64,000 nt of DNA from positions 5,114,501 to 5,178,500 of the forward strand of contig NC_009445.1 of assembly GCF_000026145.1 (NCBI RefSeq). The letters are read 5' to 3'. Shown piece by piece: positions 55,922-64,000 of the stretch. Positions within the stretch are counted from its first letter, which is position 1. Each line of letters opens with the position of its first letter. The DNA comes from Bradyrhizobium sp. ORS 278. Its GTDB lineage: Bacteria; Pseudomonadota; Alphaproteobacteria; Rhizobiales; Xanthobacteraceae. The notes beneath the pieces are model-generated. The model was given only the letters and a program-made list of their open reading frames with translations, did not search any database and was not told where the DNA came from. The translations under genes were made by a program, and so were the position numbers.

Positions 55922-58801
55922 ATGTCGCTCATCCACGAAACCGATTACGGCACCCCGCTCTCCAAGTCCGAGAAGATGGTGACGCTGACCATCGACGGCC
56001 AGAGCATCACCGTTCCCGAGGGCACCTCGATCATGCGCGCGGCCATGGAGGCCGGCACGCAGATCCCGAAGCTGTGCGCGACCGACATGGTCGACGCGTT
56101 CGGCTCCTGCCGCCTCTGCCTCGTCGAGGTCGAGGGCCGCGCCGGCACGCCGGCCTCGTGCACCACGCCGGTCGCCGCGGGCCTCGTCGTCCACACCCAG
56201 ACCGAACGGCTGAAGAAGCTGCGCAAGGGCGTGATGGAGCTCTACATCTCCGACCATCCGCTCGACTGCCTGACCTGCGCCGCCAATGGCGATTGCGAGT
56301 TGCAGGACATGGCGGGCGCGGTCGGCCTGCGCGACGTGCGCTACGGCAACCAGGGTGAGAACCACGTGTTCGCCGATGCCTGCGGCGAGGCCAATCCGGC
56401 CTGGCTGCCGAAGGACGAGTCGAACCCCTATTTCACCTACGATCCCTCCAAGTGCATCGTCTGCTCGCGCTGCGTCCGCGCCTGCGAGGAGGTGCAGGGC
56501 ACGTTCGCGCTGACGATCTCCGGCCGCGGCTTCGAAAGCCGGGTGTCGCCGGGCATGAGCGAGAGCTTCCTCGGCTCGGAGTGCGTCTCCTGCGGCGCCT
56601 GCGTGCAGGCCTGCCCGACCGCGACCCTGACCGAGAAGAGCGTGATCGAGATCGGCCAGCCCGAGCATTCGGCGGTCACCACCTGCGCCTATTGCGGCGT
56701 CGGCTGCACCTTCAAGGCGGAGATGCGCGGCGAGGAGATCGTGCGCATGGTGCCCTACAAGGACGGCAAGGCCAATCGCGGCCATTCCTGCGTCAAGGGC
56801 CGCTTCGCCTACGGCTATGCGACCCACAAGGAGCGCATCCTCAAGCCGATGATCCGCGAGACCATCGACCAGCCCTGGCGCGAGGTCTCCTATGACGAGG
56901 CCTTCACCTTCGCAGCACAAAAGATGCGCGGCATCCAGGCCAAGTATGGCCGCGACTCGATCGGCGGCATCACCTCGTCCCGCTGTACCAACGAAGAGAC
57001 CTACCTGGTGCAGAAGCTGATCCGGGCCGGCTTCGGCAACAACAACGTCGACACCTGCGCCCGCGTCTGCCACTCGCCGACCGGCTATGGGCTGGCCACC
57101 ACCTTCGGCACCTCGGCCGGCACGCAGGACTTCGACTCGGTCGAGGACAGCGACGTCATCATGGTGATCGGCGCCAACCCGACCGACGCGCATCCGGTGT
57201 TCGGCTCGCGCATGAAGAAGCGGCTGCGCCAGGGGGCCAAGCTGATCGTCGTCGATCCCCGCAAGATCGACCTCGTGAAGTCGACGCACATCAAGGCCGA
57301 CTATCACCTGCCGCTGCTGCCCGGCACCAATGTCGCGATCCTGACCGCGCTGGCGCATGTCATCGTCACCGAGGGCCTCGTCAACGAGACCTTCGTGCGC
57401 GAGCGCTGCGACTGGAGCGAGTTCCAGGACTGGGCCGAGTTCGTGGCGCTGGAGAAGAACAGCCCCGAGGCGGTTGCCCAGTTCACCGGCGTCGATGCAG
57501 AAGCGATCCGCGGCGCGGCCCGGCTCTACGCCAAGGGCGGCAACGGCGCGATCTATTACGGCCTCGGCGTGACCGAGCACAGCCAGGGCTCGACCACTGT
57601 CATCGCGATCGCCAACCTAGCGATGGCCACCGGCAATATCGGCCGCCGCGGCGTCGGCGTGAACCCGCTGCGCGGCCAGAACAACGTCCAGGGCTCCTGC
57701 GACATGGGCTCGTTCCCGCACGAGCTGCCGGGCTACCGGCACATCTCGGGCGATGCGGTGCGCGACCAGTTCGAGGCGATGTGGAACGTCAAGCTCAACC
57801 CTGAGCCGGGCCTGCGCATCCCCAACATGTTCGACTCCGCGATCGACGGCACCTTCAAGGGCCTCTACGTCCAGGGCGAGGACATCCTGCAGTCGGATCC
57901 CAACACCAAGCATGTGGTGCAGGCGCTGTCGTCGATGGAATGCGTCATCGTGCAGGACCTGTTCCTGAACGAGACCGCCAACTACGCCCACGTCTTCCTG
58001 CCCGGCTCGACCTTTCTGGAGAAGGACGGCACCTTCACCAATGCCGAGCGCCGCATCCAGCGCGTGCGCAAGGTGATGACCCCGCGCAATGGCCTCGCCG
58101 ACTGGGAGGTCACGATCGGTCTCGCCAAGGCGATGGGCTTCGAGATGACGTACAATCACCCGTCCGAAATCATGGACGAGATCGCCGCGCTGACGCCGAC
58201 TTTCACCGGCGTCTCCTACCAGAAGCTCGAGGAGATGGGCTCGGTGCAGTGGCCCTGTAACGAGAAGTATCCCGAGGGCTCGCCGATCATGCATGTCGAT
58301 GGCTTCGTCCGCGGCAAGGGCAAGTTCGTGGTCACGGAGTACGTCGCGACCGACGAGCGCACCGGCCCGCGCTTCCCGCTGCTGCTGACCACCGGCCGCA
58401 TCCTGTCGCAGTACAATGTCGGCGCCCAGACGCGGCGCACCGACAACGTGGTGTGGCATGGCGAGGACGTGCTGGAGATCCATCCGCATGACGCCGAGCA
58501 GCGCGGCATCCGCGACGGCGACTGGGTGCGGCTGACCAGCCGCGCCGGCGAGACGACGCTTCACGCGTTGATCTCGGAGCGCGTGGCGCCGGGCGTGGTC
58601 TACACCACGTTCCACCACCCGCTGACGCAGGCCAACGTCATCACCACGGACTACTCGGACTGGGCGACCAACTGCCCCGAGTACAAGGTGACGGCGGTGC
58701 AGGTGTCGCAGTCAAACGGTCCGTCGGACTGGCAGAAGGCGTATGACGAGCAGGCCCGCAACTCGCGCCGCATCGCCCCGATCGTGGAGGCGGCGGAGTA
58801 G
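55922..58801 (+). CDS. fdsA: NAD-dependent formate dehydrogenase alpha (catalytic) subunit
   Basis: 959 aa molybdoenzyme. N-terminal NuoG-like region: [2Fe-2S] ligands FGSCRLCLVEVEG, the HxxxCxxC-type DHPLDCLTCAANGDC, then two [4Fe-4S] clusters (CIVCSRCVRAC, CVSCGACVQACPT). The Mo-bis-MGD part begins CAYCGVGCTF with its own [4Fe-4S] cluster and has the catalytic Cys383-His384 in ARVCHSPTGYG (a Cys enzyme, no selenocysteine). C-terminal MGD-binding part includes LLTTGRILSQYNVGAQTRR. AAGGACACGGCC precedes the ATG. Oxidises formate to CO2 and feeds FdsB. Confidence 0.96.
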   Translation: MSLIHETDYGTPLSKSEKMVTLTIDGQSITVPEGTSIMRAAMEAGTQIPKLCATDMVDAFGSCRLCLVEVEGRAGTPASCTTPVAAGLVVHTQTERLKKLRKGVMELYISDHPLDCLTCAANGDCELQDMAGAVGLRDVRYGNQGENHVFADACGEANPAWLPKDESNPYFTYDPSKCIVCSRCVRACEEVQGTFALTISGRGFESRVSPGMSESFLGSECVSCGACVQACPTATLTEKSVIEIGQPEHSAVTTCAYCGVGCTFKAEMRGEEIVRMVPYKDGKANRGHSCVKGRFAYGYATHKERILKPMIRETIDQPWREVSYDEAFTFAAQKMRGIQAKYGRDSIGGITSSRCTNEETYLVQKLIRAGFGNNNVDTCARVCHSPTGYGLATTFGTSAGTQDFDSVEDSDVIMVIGANPTDAHPVFGSRMKKRLRQGAKLIVVDPRKIDLVKSTHIKADYHLPLLPGTNVAILTALAHVIVTEGLVNETFVRERCDWSEFQDWAEFVALEKNSPEAVAQFTGVDAEAIRGAARLYAKGGNGAIYYGLGVTEHSQGSTTVIAIANLAMATGNIGRRGVGVNPLRGQNNVQGSCDMGSFPHELPGYRHISGDAVRDQFEAMWNVKLNPEPGLRIPNMFDSAIDGTFKGLYVQGEDILQSDPNTKHVVQALSSMECVIVQDLFLNETANYAHVFLPGSTFLEKDGTFTNAERRIQRVRKVMTPRNGLADWEVTIGLAKAMGFEMTYNHPSEIMDEIAALTPTFTGVSYQKLEEMGSVQWPCNEKYPEGSPIMHVDGFVRGKGKFVVTEYVATDERTGPRFPLLLTTGRILSQYNVGAQTRRTDNVVWHGEDVLEIHPHDAEQRGIRDGDWVRLTSRAGETTLHALISERVAPGVVYTTFHHPLTQANVITTDYSDWATNCPEYKVTAVQVSQSNGPSDWQKAYDEQARNSRRIAPIVEAAE

Positions 58802-58802
58802 C

Positions 58803-59651
58803 ATGACGGATGCAGTGCGCATCGCGGATCGTCTGGTCTGGCGCGACGGAGCCCTCACCGAGGGCCACCGTCGCGTGCCGGAGGAGACCGCGGTCGCGCT
58901 GACCTACAATGGCGGCACCCAGGCCGTCATGATGGCGACGCCGCAGGATCTCCGCGACTTCGCCATCGGCTTTAGCCTCAACGAAGGGCTTATCAAGAGC
59001 CGCGACGACATCGTCTCGCTCGATGTCGTCGAGCTCGATGACGGCATCGAGCTTCGGATGTGGCTGCCCGACGCCCTTGCCGAACGCCTCGCCGAACGCC
59101 GCCGCAACATCGCCGGCCCCACCGGATGCGGCCTGTGCGGCATCGACTCCCTTGCCGAAGCCGTGCGGCCCGCAGCCCATGTCCCCGCAGGACGGCGCTT
59201 CGCCCCGCGCGACATCATGGCCGCGCTGGCGGCGATCGAGCCGCTGCAGAAGCTCAACCACGAAACCCGCGCCGTGCATGCCGCGGCGTTCTGGACGCCG
59301 GCCCGCGGCATCGTGAGCCTGCGCGAGGATGTCGGCCGCCACAACGCGCTCGACAAGCTCGCCGGCCATCTGGCGCAGACCGGGAGCGCCGCGAGCGAAG
59401 GTTTGGTCATGATGACCAGCCGCGTTTCCGTCGAGCTGGTGCAGAAGGCCGCCGCGATGGGCGCCCCGGTGCTGGTTGCGGTGTCAGCCCCGACCGCGCT
59501 GGCGATCCGCATGGCCGAGGCCGCCGGTATCACCCTGATTGCTGTCGCGCGAAATGACGGCTTCGAAATATTCACCCACCCCCACCGCATCGTGGCGAGC
59601 GCGGAGCCGCGCGCGCAATCACCTCAGACGGAAAAGCCCCATGTCGCATAG
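58803..59651 (+). CDS. fdhD: formate dehydrogenase accessory protein FdhD/FdsC
   Basis: 282 aa sulfurtransfer and cofactor-insertion factor for formate dehydrogenases. EETAVALTYNGGTQAVMMATPQDLRDFAIGFSLNEG opens the family domain; GPTGCGLCGIDSL is the CxxC-type motif; VHAAAFWTPARGIVSLREDVGRHNALDKLAG and VMMTSRVSVELVQKAA complete it. It begins one base after the fdsA stop, so it is translationally coupled, and its 3' end overlaps fdsD by 11 bp. Confidence 0.94.
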   Translation: MTDAVRIADRLVWRDGALTEGHRRVPEETAVALTYNGGTQAVMMATPQDLRDFAIGFSLNEGLIKSRDDIVSLDVVELDDGIELRMWLPDALAERLAERRRNIAGPTGCGLCGIDSLAEAVRPAAHVPAGRRFAPRDIMAALAAIEPLQKLNHETRAVHAAAFWTPARGIVSLREDVGRHNALDKLAGHLAQTGSAASEGLVMMTSRVSVELVQKAAAMGAPVLVAVSAPTALAIRMAEAAGITLIAVARNDGFEIFTHPHRIVASAEPRAQSPQTEKPHVA

Positions 59652-59886
59652 CAGCACCCACGACCGCCTCGTCTACATGGCCAACCAGATCGGAAAATTC
59701 TTCCAGAGCCAGGGCCGGGAAAAAGAGGTCGCCGGCGTCGCCGAGCACATCAAGAAGTTCTGGGACCCGCGCATGCTCAAGACGATCTACGCGCATCACG
59801 ACGCCGGCGGCGAAGGCCTGGACCCGGCCGTGAAGGACGCCATCGGCAAGCTGAAGGACGCGGCGGTCGCGAAGGAGAAGGCGTAA
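59641..59886 (+). CDS. fdsD: formate dehydrogenase delta subunit
   Basis: 81 aa. LVYMANQIGKFFQSQGREKEVAGVAEHIKKFWDPRMLKTI and the ending LDPAVKDAIGKLKDAAVAKEKA are characteristic of FdsD, the small subunit found only in fds clusters. The start overlaps the fdhD end. Last gene of the operon; a large inverted repeat follows instead of a classical terminator. Confidence 0.92.
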   Translation: MSHSSTHDRLVYMANQIGKFFQSQGREKEVAGVAEHIKKFWDPRMLKTIYAHHDAGGEGLDPAVKDAIGKLKDAAVAKEKA

Positions 59887-59899
59887 CGGGCACGATCCC

Positions 59900-59992
59900 G
59901 TAGCCCGCATGAGCGAAGCGACATGCGGGGCGGTGTTTCCGAACACTCGGAGCAAACTTGAACCCGGATGTCGCTACGCTCATCCGGGCTAC
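59900..59992. repeat. large inverted repeat, GTAGCCCGxATGAGCG type
   Basis: Imperfect 30-bp arms (59900-59929 and 59963-59992, both carrying the CCCG-ATGAGCG-AGCGACAT pattern) with a 33-bp loop. A repeat type common in Bradyrhizobium and Rhodopseudomonas spacers, as I remember. Lying between convergent fdsD and the channel gene it may also act as terminator. Confidence 0.75.
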
Positions 59993-59997
59993 CTGCC

Positions 59998-61227
59998 CTA
60001 CCCGCCCGCTTGGTCCTCATGCTCTGCCTGCGACAGTTCGGCGATGGCAAGGTCGCCGGAGTCGGCCATGCGGGCCTTGGCGATGGTGCGGACATGCGCG
60101 GCGAGGGCAGGCATGCGGGCGATCAGGGCGTGGAAGTCTTGGGCATCCAAAACCAGCAAGCGGGTCTTGCGGGTCGCGGTGACGGTGCCGGAGCGCTTGG
60201 TCCGGTGGAGCAGCGCGATCTCTCCGAAGAAGGTGCCGTCGGCGAGCTTGACGCATTGCGTCGGCAGCTCGATCTCGACCTCGCCCGCGGTGATAAAGTA
60301 CATCGATGATGCCGCATCGCCACGGCGCACCAGCACCTCGCCGGACTCGATCGTGCGCGCGCGCAAGAGGCGCATGATGTCGGCGATCTCCGAGGCGTTG
60401 AGATGCGAGAACAGCGGCACCTTGGCGAGCATGCCCCAGGTGACGACGAAATCGCGCCGCTTGATCTCCTCGGCAAAGGCGGTGGAGATGATGGCGACGG
60501 GCAGCGCGATCATCGCGAAGCCCCAGACGATCGCGACCACCGTGATGATGCGGCCGAGCGGCGTCACCGGCACGACGTCGCCATAGCCGACGGTGCCGAG
60601 CGTCACGATCGCCCACCACATCGCATGCGGGATGGTGCCGAACTTGTCGGGCTGCACGTCGCGCTCGACGGCGTAGAGCAGCGAGGCGAACAGCAGCACC
60701 GCGCCGGCCAGGATCACGAGGCAGCCGACCAAGGTGCGCCGCTCGGCCTGCACCGCCGACAACAGCGAGCGCAGCGCCGGCGAATAGCGCACCAGCTTGA
60801 GGAACGGCAGCACGATGGCCACGGCTTCCAGGCTGCGATCGCCGAGCCCGAGCGCAATCGTGGCCGGGACGAAGGACAGGAGGTCGATGACCCCTAGCGC
60901 AGAGAGGGCATAAGCCAGGCGGTCCCGCCACGGCGACTGCCGCCGGGGCATGTGTCCGGCGACGCTCCAGAGCCGCGCGGCATACTCAGTGGCGAACACG
61001 ATCAGCGCTGTGATCTTGATCAGCCGCAGCGGCCAGCCGAAGCTGGCGGCAATGTCCGGGTCCGACCCCAGCACCACCGCCAGCACGTCGAGCGTGATGA
61101 CCACCACGATCAGCTGGATCAGGCGCGAGCCATGGGTGCTCGGCAGATGGTCGTGCTCGAGCAGCTCGTAGAGCCGGTCCCGCAGGTCGGGATGACGAAC
61201 GCTCTCGCCCGGCCCGAGCAGCGGCAC
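59998..61227 (-). CDS. cyclic-nucleotide-gated potassium channel homologue
   Basis: 409 aa, MlotiK1-like: six-helix voltage-sensor-type channel with the K+ selectivity filter TLGTVGYGDVVPVTP and pore helix AMWWAIVT, then a cNMP-binding domain (SGEVLVRRGDAASSMYFITAGEVEIEL, FFGEIALLHRTKRSGTVTA with the phosphate-binding loop residues). It starts with a GTG two bases after the alaS stop, so translation is probably coupled to alaS. Family length is about 355-420 aa, so it appears complete. Confidence 0.87.
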   Translation of the reverse strand: MPLLGPGESVRHPDLRDRLYELLEHDHLPSTHGSRLIQLIVVVITLDVLAVVLGSDPDIAASFGWPLRLIKITALIVFATEYAARLWSVAGHMPRRQSPWRDRLAYALSALGVIDLLSFVPATIALGLGDRSLEAVAIVLPFLKLVRYSPALRSLLSAVQAERRTLVGCLVILAGAVLLFASLLYAVERDVQPDKFGTIPHAMWWAIVTLGTVGYGDVVPVTPLGRIITVVAIVWGFAMIALPVAIISTAFAEEIKRRDFVVTWGMLAKVPLFSHLNASEIADIMRLLRARTIESGEVLVRRGDAASSMYFITAGEVEIELPTQCVKLADGTFFGEIALLHRTKRSGTVTATRKTRLLVLDAQDFHALIARMPALAAHVRTIAKARMADSGDLAIAELSQAEHEDQAGG

Positions 61228-61229
61228 GG

Positions 61230-63905
61230 CTAGCCGGCCTTGCCGATCGCGCTCTCGATCGCGGCCAGCGCCGCCTCCGCCTTGGCGCCGTCGGGGCCGC
61301 CGGCCTGGGCCATGTCGGGACGGCCGCCGCCGCCCTTGCCGCCCAGTGCTTCCGACGCCGCGCGCACCAGCTCCACCGCGTTGAAGCGCGCGGTGAGATC
61401 GGCGGTGACGCCGACGACGACGCCGGCCTTGCCGTCCTCGCTGCGGCCGACGATCGCGACGACACCGGAGCCGAGCTGCTTCTTGGCCTCGTCGACGAGC
61501 GACTTGAGATCCTTCACCTCGACGCCATCGACCGCACGGGCCATCAGCTTGATGCCGGCAACCTCGCGGATGCCGGCGGCAGCTCCGCCCGCCGCCGCAC
61601 CGCCGCCCATCGCGAGCTTCTTGCGCGCATCCGACAGCTCGCGCTCGAGCTTCTTGCGCTCCTCCATCAGCGCGGTGATGCGCGCCGGCACCTCGTCGAC
61701 GGTGGTGCGCAGCTCGGCCGCGGCGGCCTTGGCGAGCGAGAGATTGTGGTTGGCATGGGCGCGGGCGCCGCGCGCGGTCAGCGCCTCGATGCGGCGGACG
61801 CCGGAGGCGACAGCGCTCTCGGAGGTCACCGCGATCAGGCCGATGTCGCCGGTGCGCTTGACATGCGTGCCGCCGCACAGCTCGACCGACCAGCCCATCG
61901 CGTTATTGCCGTGGTCGCGCGCGGCATTGCCCATCGAGACGACGCGGACCTCGTCGCCATATTTCTCGCCGAACAGCGCGCGCGCGCCGGCCTCGCGGGC
62001 GTCGTCGAGCCCCATCAGCCGGGTCGTGACCTCGGCATTCTCCAGCACGACGTCGTTGGCGATGTCCTCGACACGCGCGAGCTCCTCGGCCGTGATCGGC
62101 TTCGGATGGACGAAGTCGAAGCGCAGCCGGTCGGGCGAGACCAGCGAGCCGCGCTGGGCGATGTGGTCGCCGAGCACCTGGCGCAGCGCCTCGTGCAGGA
62201 TGTGAGTGGCCGAATGGTTGGCGCGGATCGCGGAGCGTCTGATGTGATCGACGTCGAGCTGCAGCGGGGTGCCGAGCTTGAGCGTGCCCTGCTCCACGGT
62301 GCCGATATGCGCGAACAGGTCGCCCGCCTTCTTCTGGGTGTCGGTGATGCGGACGCGGACGCCCTCGCCGGTCAGCACGCCGGTGTCGCCGACCTGGCCG
62401 CCGGACTCGCCATAGAACGGCGTCTGGTTCAACACGATCGCGCCGCTCTCGCCCGCCTTGAGGCTGTCGACCTCAGCGCCGTCCTTGACCAGCGCGGTGA
62501 CCGCGCCCTCGGCCGTCTCGGTCTCGTAGCCGAGGAACTCGGTGGCGCCGAGCTTCTCGCGCAGCGGGAACCAGACGGTCTCGGTGGCCGCCTCGCCGGA
62601 GCCGGCCCAGGCCGCGCGCGCCTTCGCCTTCTGCCGCTCCATAGCGTCGGTGAAGGAGGCCTGGTCGACGCTGATGCCGCGCGACTTCAGCGCGTCCTGG
62701 GTGAGGTCGAGCGGGAAGCCGTAGGTGTCGTAGAGCGTGAAGGCGACGTCGCCGTCGAACATGTCGCCCTTGGAGAGCGAGGCCGACTTCTCGTCCAGGA
62801 TGGCCAAGCCGCGCTCCAGCGTCTTGCGGAAGCGGGTCTCCTCCAGGCGCAGGGTCTCCTTGATCAGCCCCTCGGCGCGGATCAGCTCCGGATAGGCCTG
62901 GCCCATCTCGCGGGTCAGCGCGCCGACAAGCTTGTGCATCAAGGGCTCGCGCGCGCCGAGCAGCTGGGCGTGGCGCATCGCGCGGCGCATGATCCGGCGC
63001 AGCACGTAGCCGCGGCCTTCGTTGGACGGCAGCACGCCATCCGAGATCAGGAACGACGAGGCGCGCAGGTGGTCGGCAATGACGCGCAAGGATGCCTTCT
63101 GCGGGCCCTGCGGATCGGCATTGGTGAGGTCGGCAATCGCGCGGATCAGCGCGACGAACAGGTCGATGTCGTAATTGTCGTGCTTGCCCTGCAGCACCGC
63201 AGCGACGCGCTCAAGGCCCGCGCCGGTGTCGATCGACGGTTTCGGCAGGGGATTGCGGACCCCGCCCTCGAGCTGCTCGTACTGCATGAACACGAGGTTC
63301 CAGATCTCGATGAAGCGGTCGCCATCCGCCTCCGCCGAGCCGGGCGGGCCGCCCCAGATCTTGTCGCCATGGTCGTAGAAGATCTCCGAGCACGGGCCGC
63401 ACGGGCCGGTATCGCCCATCTGCCAGAAATTGTCCGAGCCGGCGATGCGGATGATGCGCGACTCGGGGAGGCCCGCGATCTTCTTCCAGAGCCCGAACGC
63501 CTCGTCATCGTCGATATAGACGGTCGCGGTCAGCTTGTCCTTCGGGAGGCCGAACTCCTTGGTGACGAGCTTCCAGGCGAGCTCGATGGCGTTCTCCTTG
63601 AAGTAGTCGCCGAAGGAGAAATTGCCGAGCATCTCGAAAAAGGTGTGGTGCCGGGCGGTGTAGCCGACATTGTCGAGGTCGTTGTGCTTGCCGCCGGCGC
63701 GGACGCATTTCTGCGACGTGGTGGCGCGGTGGTAGGGCCGCTTCTCGACGCCGGTGAAGACGTTCTTGAACTGCACCATGCCGGCGTTCGTGAACATCAA
63801 GGTCGGGTCGTTGCGCGGCACGAGCGGCGAGGACGGCACGATCTCGTGGCCGTTCGCAGCGAAGAAATTGAGGAAAGTCGACCTGATCTCGTTGACGCCG
63901 CTCAT
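61230..63905 (-). CDS. alaS: alanyl-tRNA synthetase
   Basis: 891 aa. [43 protein letters not shown] (class II catalytic core), [41 protein letters not shown], then the editing domain with [18 protein letters not shown] and [18 protein letters not shown] (zinc/editing Cys-His), and the C-terminal DHHA1 domain [12 protein letters not shown]. The ATG at 63905 gives the normal length; the upstream in-frame extension lacks homology. Housekeeping; charges tRNA-Ala. Confidence 0.96.
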   Translation of the reverse strand: MSGVNEIRSTFLNFFAANGHEIVPSSPLVPRNDPTLMFTNAGMVQFKNVFTGVEKRPYHRATTSQKCVRAGGKHNDLDNVGYTARHHTFFEMLGNFSFGDYFKENAIELAWKLVTKEFGLPKDKLTATVYIDDDEAFGLWKKIAGLPESRIIRIAGSDNFWQMGDTGPCGPCSEIFYDHGDKIWGGPPGSAEADGDRFIEIWNLVFMQYEQLEGGVRNPLPKPSIDTGAGLERVAAVLQGKHDNYDIDLFVALIRAIADLTNADPQGPQKASLRVIADHLRASSFLISDGVLPSNEGRGYVLRRIMRRAMRHAQLLGAREPLMHKLVGALTREMGQAYPELIRAEGLIKETLRLEETRFRKTLERGLAILDEKSASLSKGDMFDGDVAFTLYDTYGFPLDLTQDALKSRGISVDQASFTDAMERQKAKARAAWAGSGEAATETVWFPLREKLGATEFLGYETETAEGAVTALVKDGAEVDSLKAGESGAIVLNQTPFYGESGGQVGDTGVLTGEGVRVRITDTQKKAGDLFAHIGTVEQGTLKLGTPLQLDVDHIRRSAIRANHSATHILHEALRQVLGDHIAQRGSLVSPDRLRFDFVHPKPITAEELARVEDIANDVVLENAEVTTRLMGLDDAREAGARALFGEKYGDEVRVVSMGNAARDHGNNAMGWSVELCGGTHVKRTGDIGLIAVTSESAVASGVRRIEALTARGARAHANHNLSLAKAAAAELRTTVDEVPARITALMEERKKLERELSDARKKLAMGGGAAAGGAAAGIREVAGIKLMARAVDGVEVKDLKSLVDEAKKQLGSGVVAIVGRSEDGKAGVVVGVTADLTARFNAVELVRAASEALGGKGGGGRPDMAQAGGPDGAKAEAALAAIESAIGKAG

Positions 63906-64000
63906 AGCAATCCAATCGAAGAAGTCCGGGAATTCGGCGGCATTGCTTTTAGACAAGGGACTATCGCGTGTCCAGAAACTGTGCAGAAACATCATGGGGT
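63906..64000. promoter_or_regulatory. upstream region of alaS
   Basis: 95 bp to the window edge containing the alaS promoter and leader; no motif could be fixed. Confidence 0.3.

Noticed and set aside
54233..57580. Minus-strand open frame of about 1100 codons
   Set aside because: Shadow of fdsB and fdsA, no ribosome site, translation dominated by Arg, Asp, Leu and His.

Overview
The window reads as high-GC chromosomal DNA of an alphaproteobacterium very close to Bradyrhizobium (Rhizobiales). This rests on codon use, on the fds formate dehydrogenase and cobalamin gene types, and on several small hairpin repeats that I remember as typical of Bradyrhizobium intergenic DNA. I saw no rRNA, tRNA or CRISPR array. 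Gene density is ordinary except for an accessory, partly decayed stretch at about 11.4-16.4 kb and smaller patches around 26-27.6 kb and 35-38 kb.

Layout. 0-4.3 kb holds cobalamin nucleotide-loop genes (cobD, cobC, cobS, an alpha-ribazole-phosphatase-like gene, cobT). Next come a large PLP amino-acid decarboxylase with a GNAT enzyme, a 2-hydroxyacid dehydrogenase divergent from a two-subunit TPP decarboxylase, and small membrane or secreted proteins. 13.4-16.4 kb contains truncated GNAT, phosphotransferase-like, beta-lactamase-like and MFS remnants. 16.4-21.1 kb is an unusual three-gene minus-strand operon: a single-pass membrane protein, a membrane-anchored protein with two CbxX-type AAA+ domains plus a trypsin/HtrA-like protease domain, and a membrane-anchored Sel1-repeat protein. 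21.6-26.2 kb carries hyi, gcl and adenine deaminase.

28.6-43.1 kb is an oxalate-catabolic region: an ADP-forming acyl-CoA synthetase, a GntR-family regulator, oxalyl-CoA decarboxylase, formyl-CoA transferase, two tandem oxalate/formate-antiporter-like MFS genes, a 45-residue protein and a CBS-domain protein. A 17-bp dyad, roughly TGGCATNNNGTATRCCA, lies 35-76 bp upstream of the promoter-proximal genes and suggests one local regulon under the GntR protein. 53.9-59.9 kb encodes an NAD-linked molybdenum formate dehydrogenase (fdsGBA, fdhD/fdsC, fdsD) with a divergent LysR gene. Together these would import oxalate, convert it to formyl-CoA and formate, and oxidise formate to CO2 with NADH. gcl/hyi could carry glyoxylate-level carbon towards glycerate.

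The rest includes a quinone oxidoreductase, a CDF metal transporter with an extended C-terminus, a PleC/PdhS-like histidine kinase, an IS1182-type insertion sequence, a YeeE/YedE sulfur transporter, a cyclic-nucleotide-gated K+ channel homologue and alaS. Functions are inferred from reading the translations; no database search was run.
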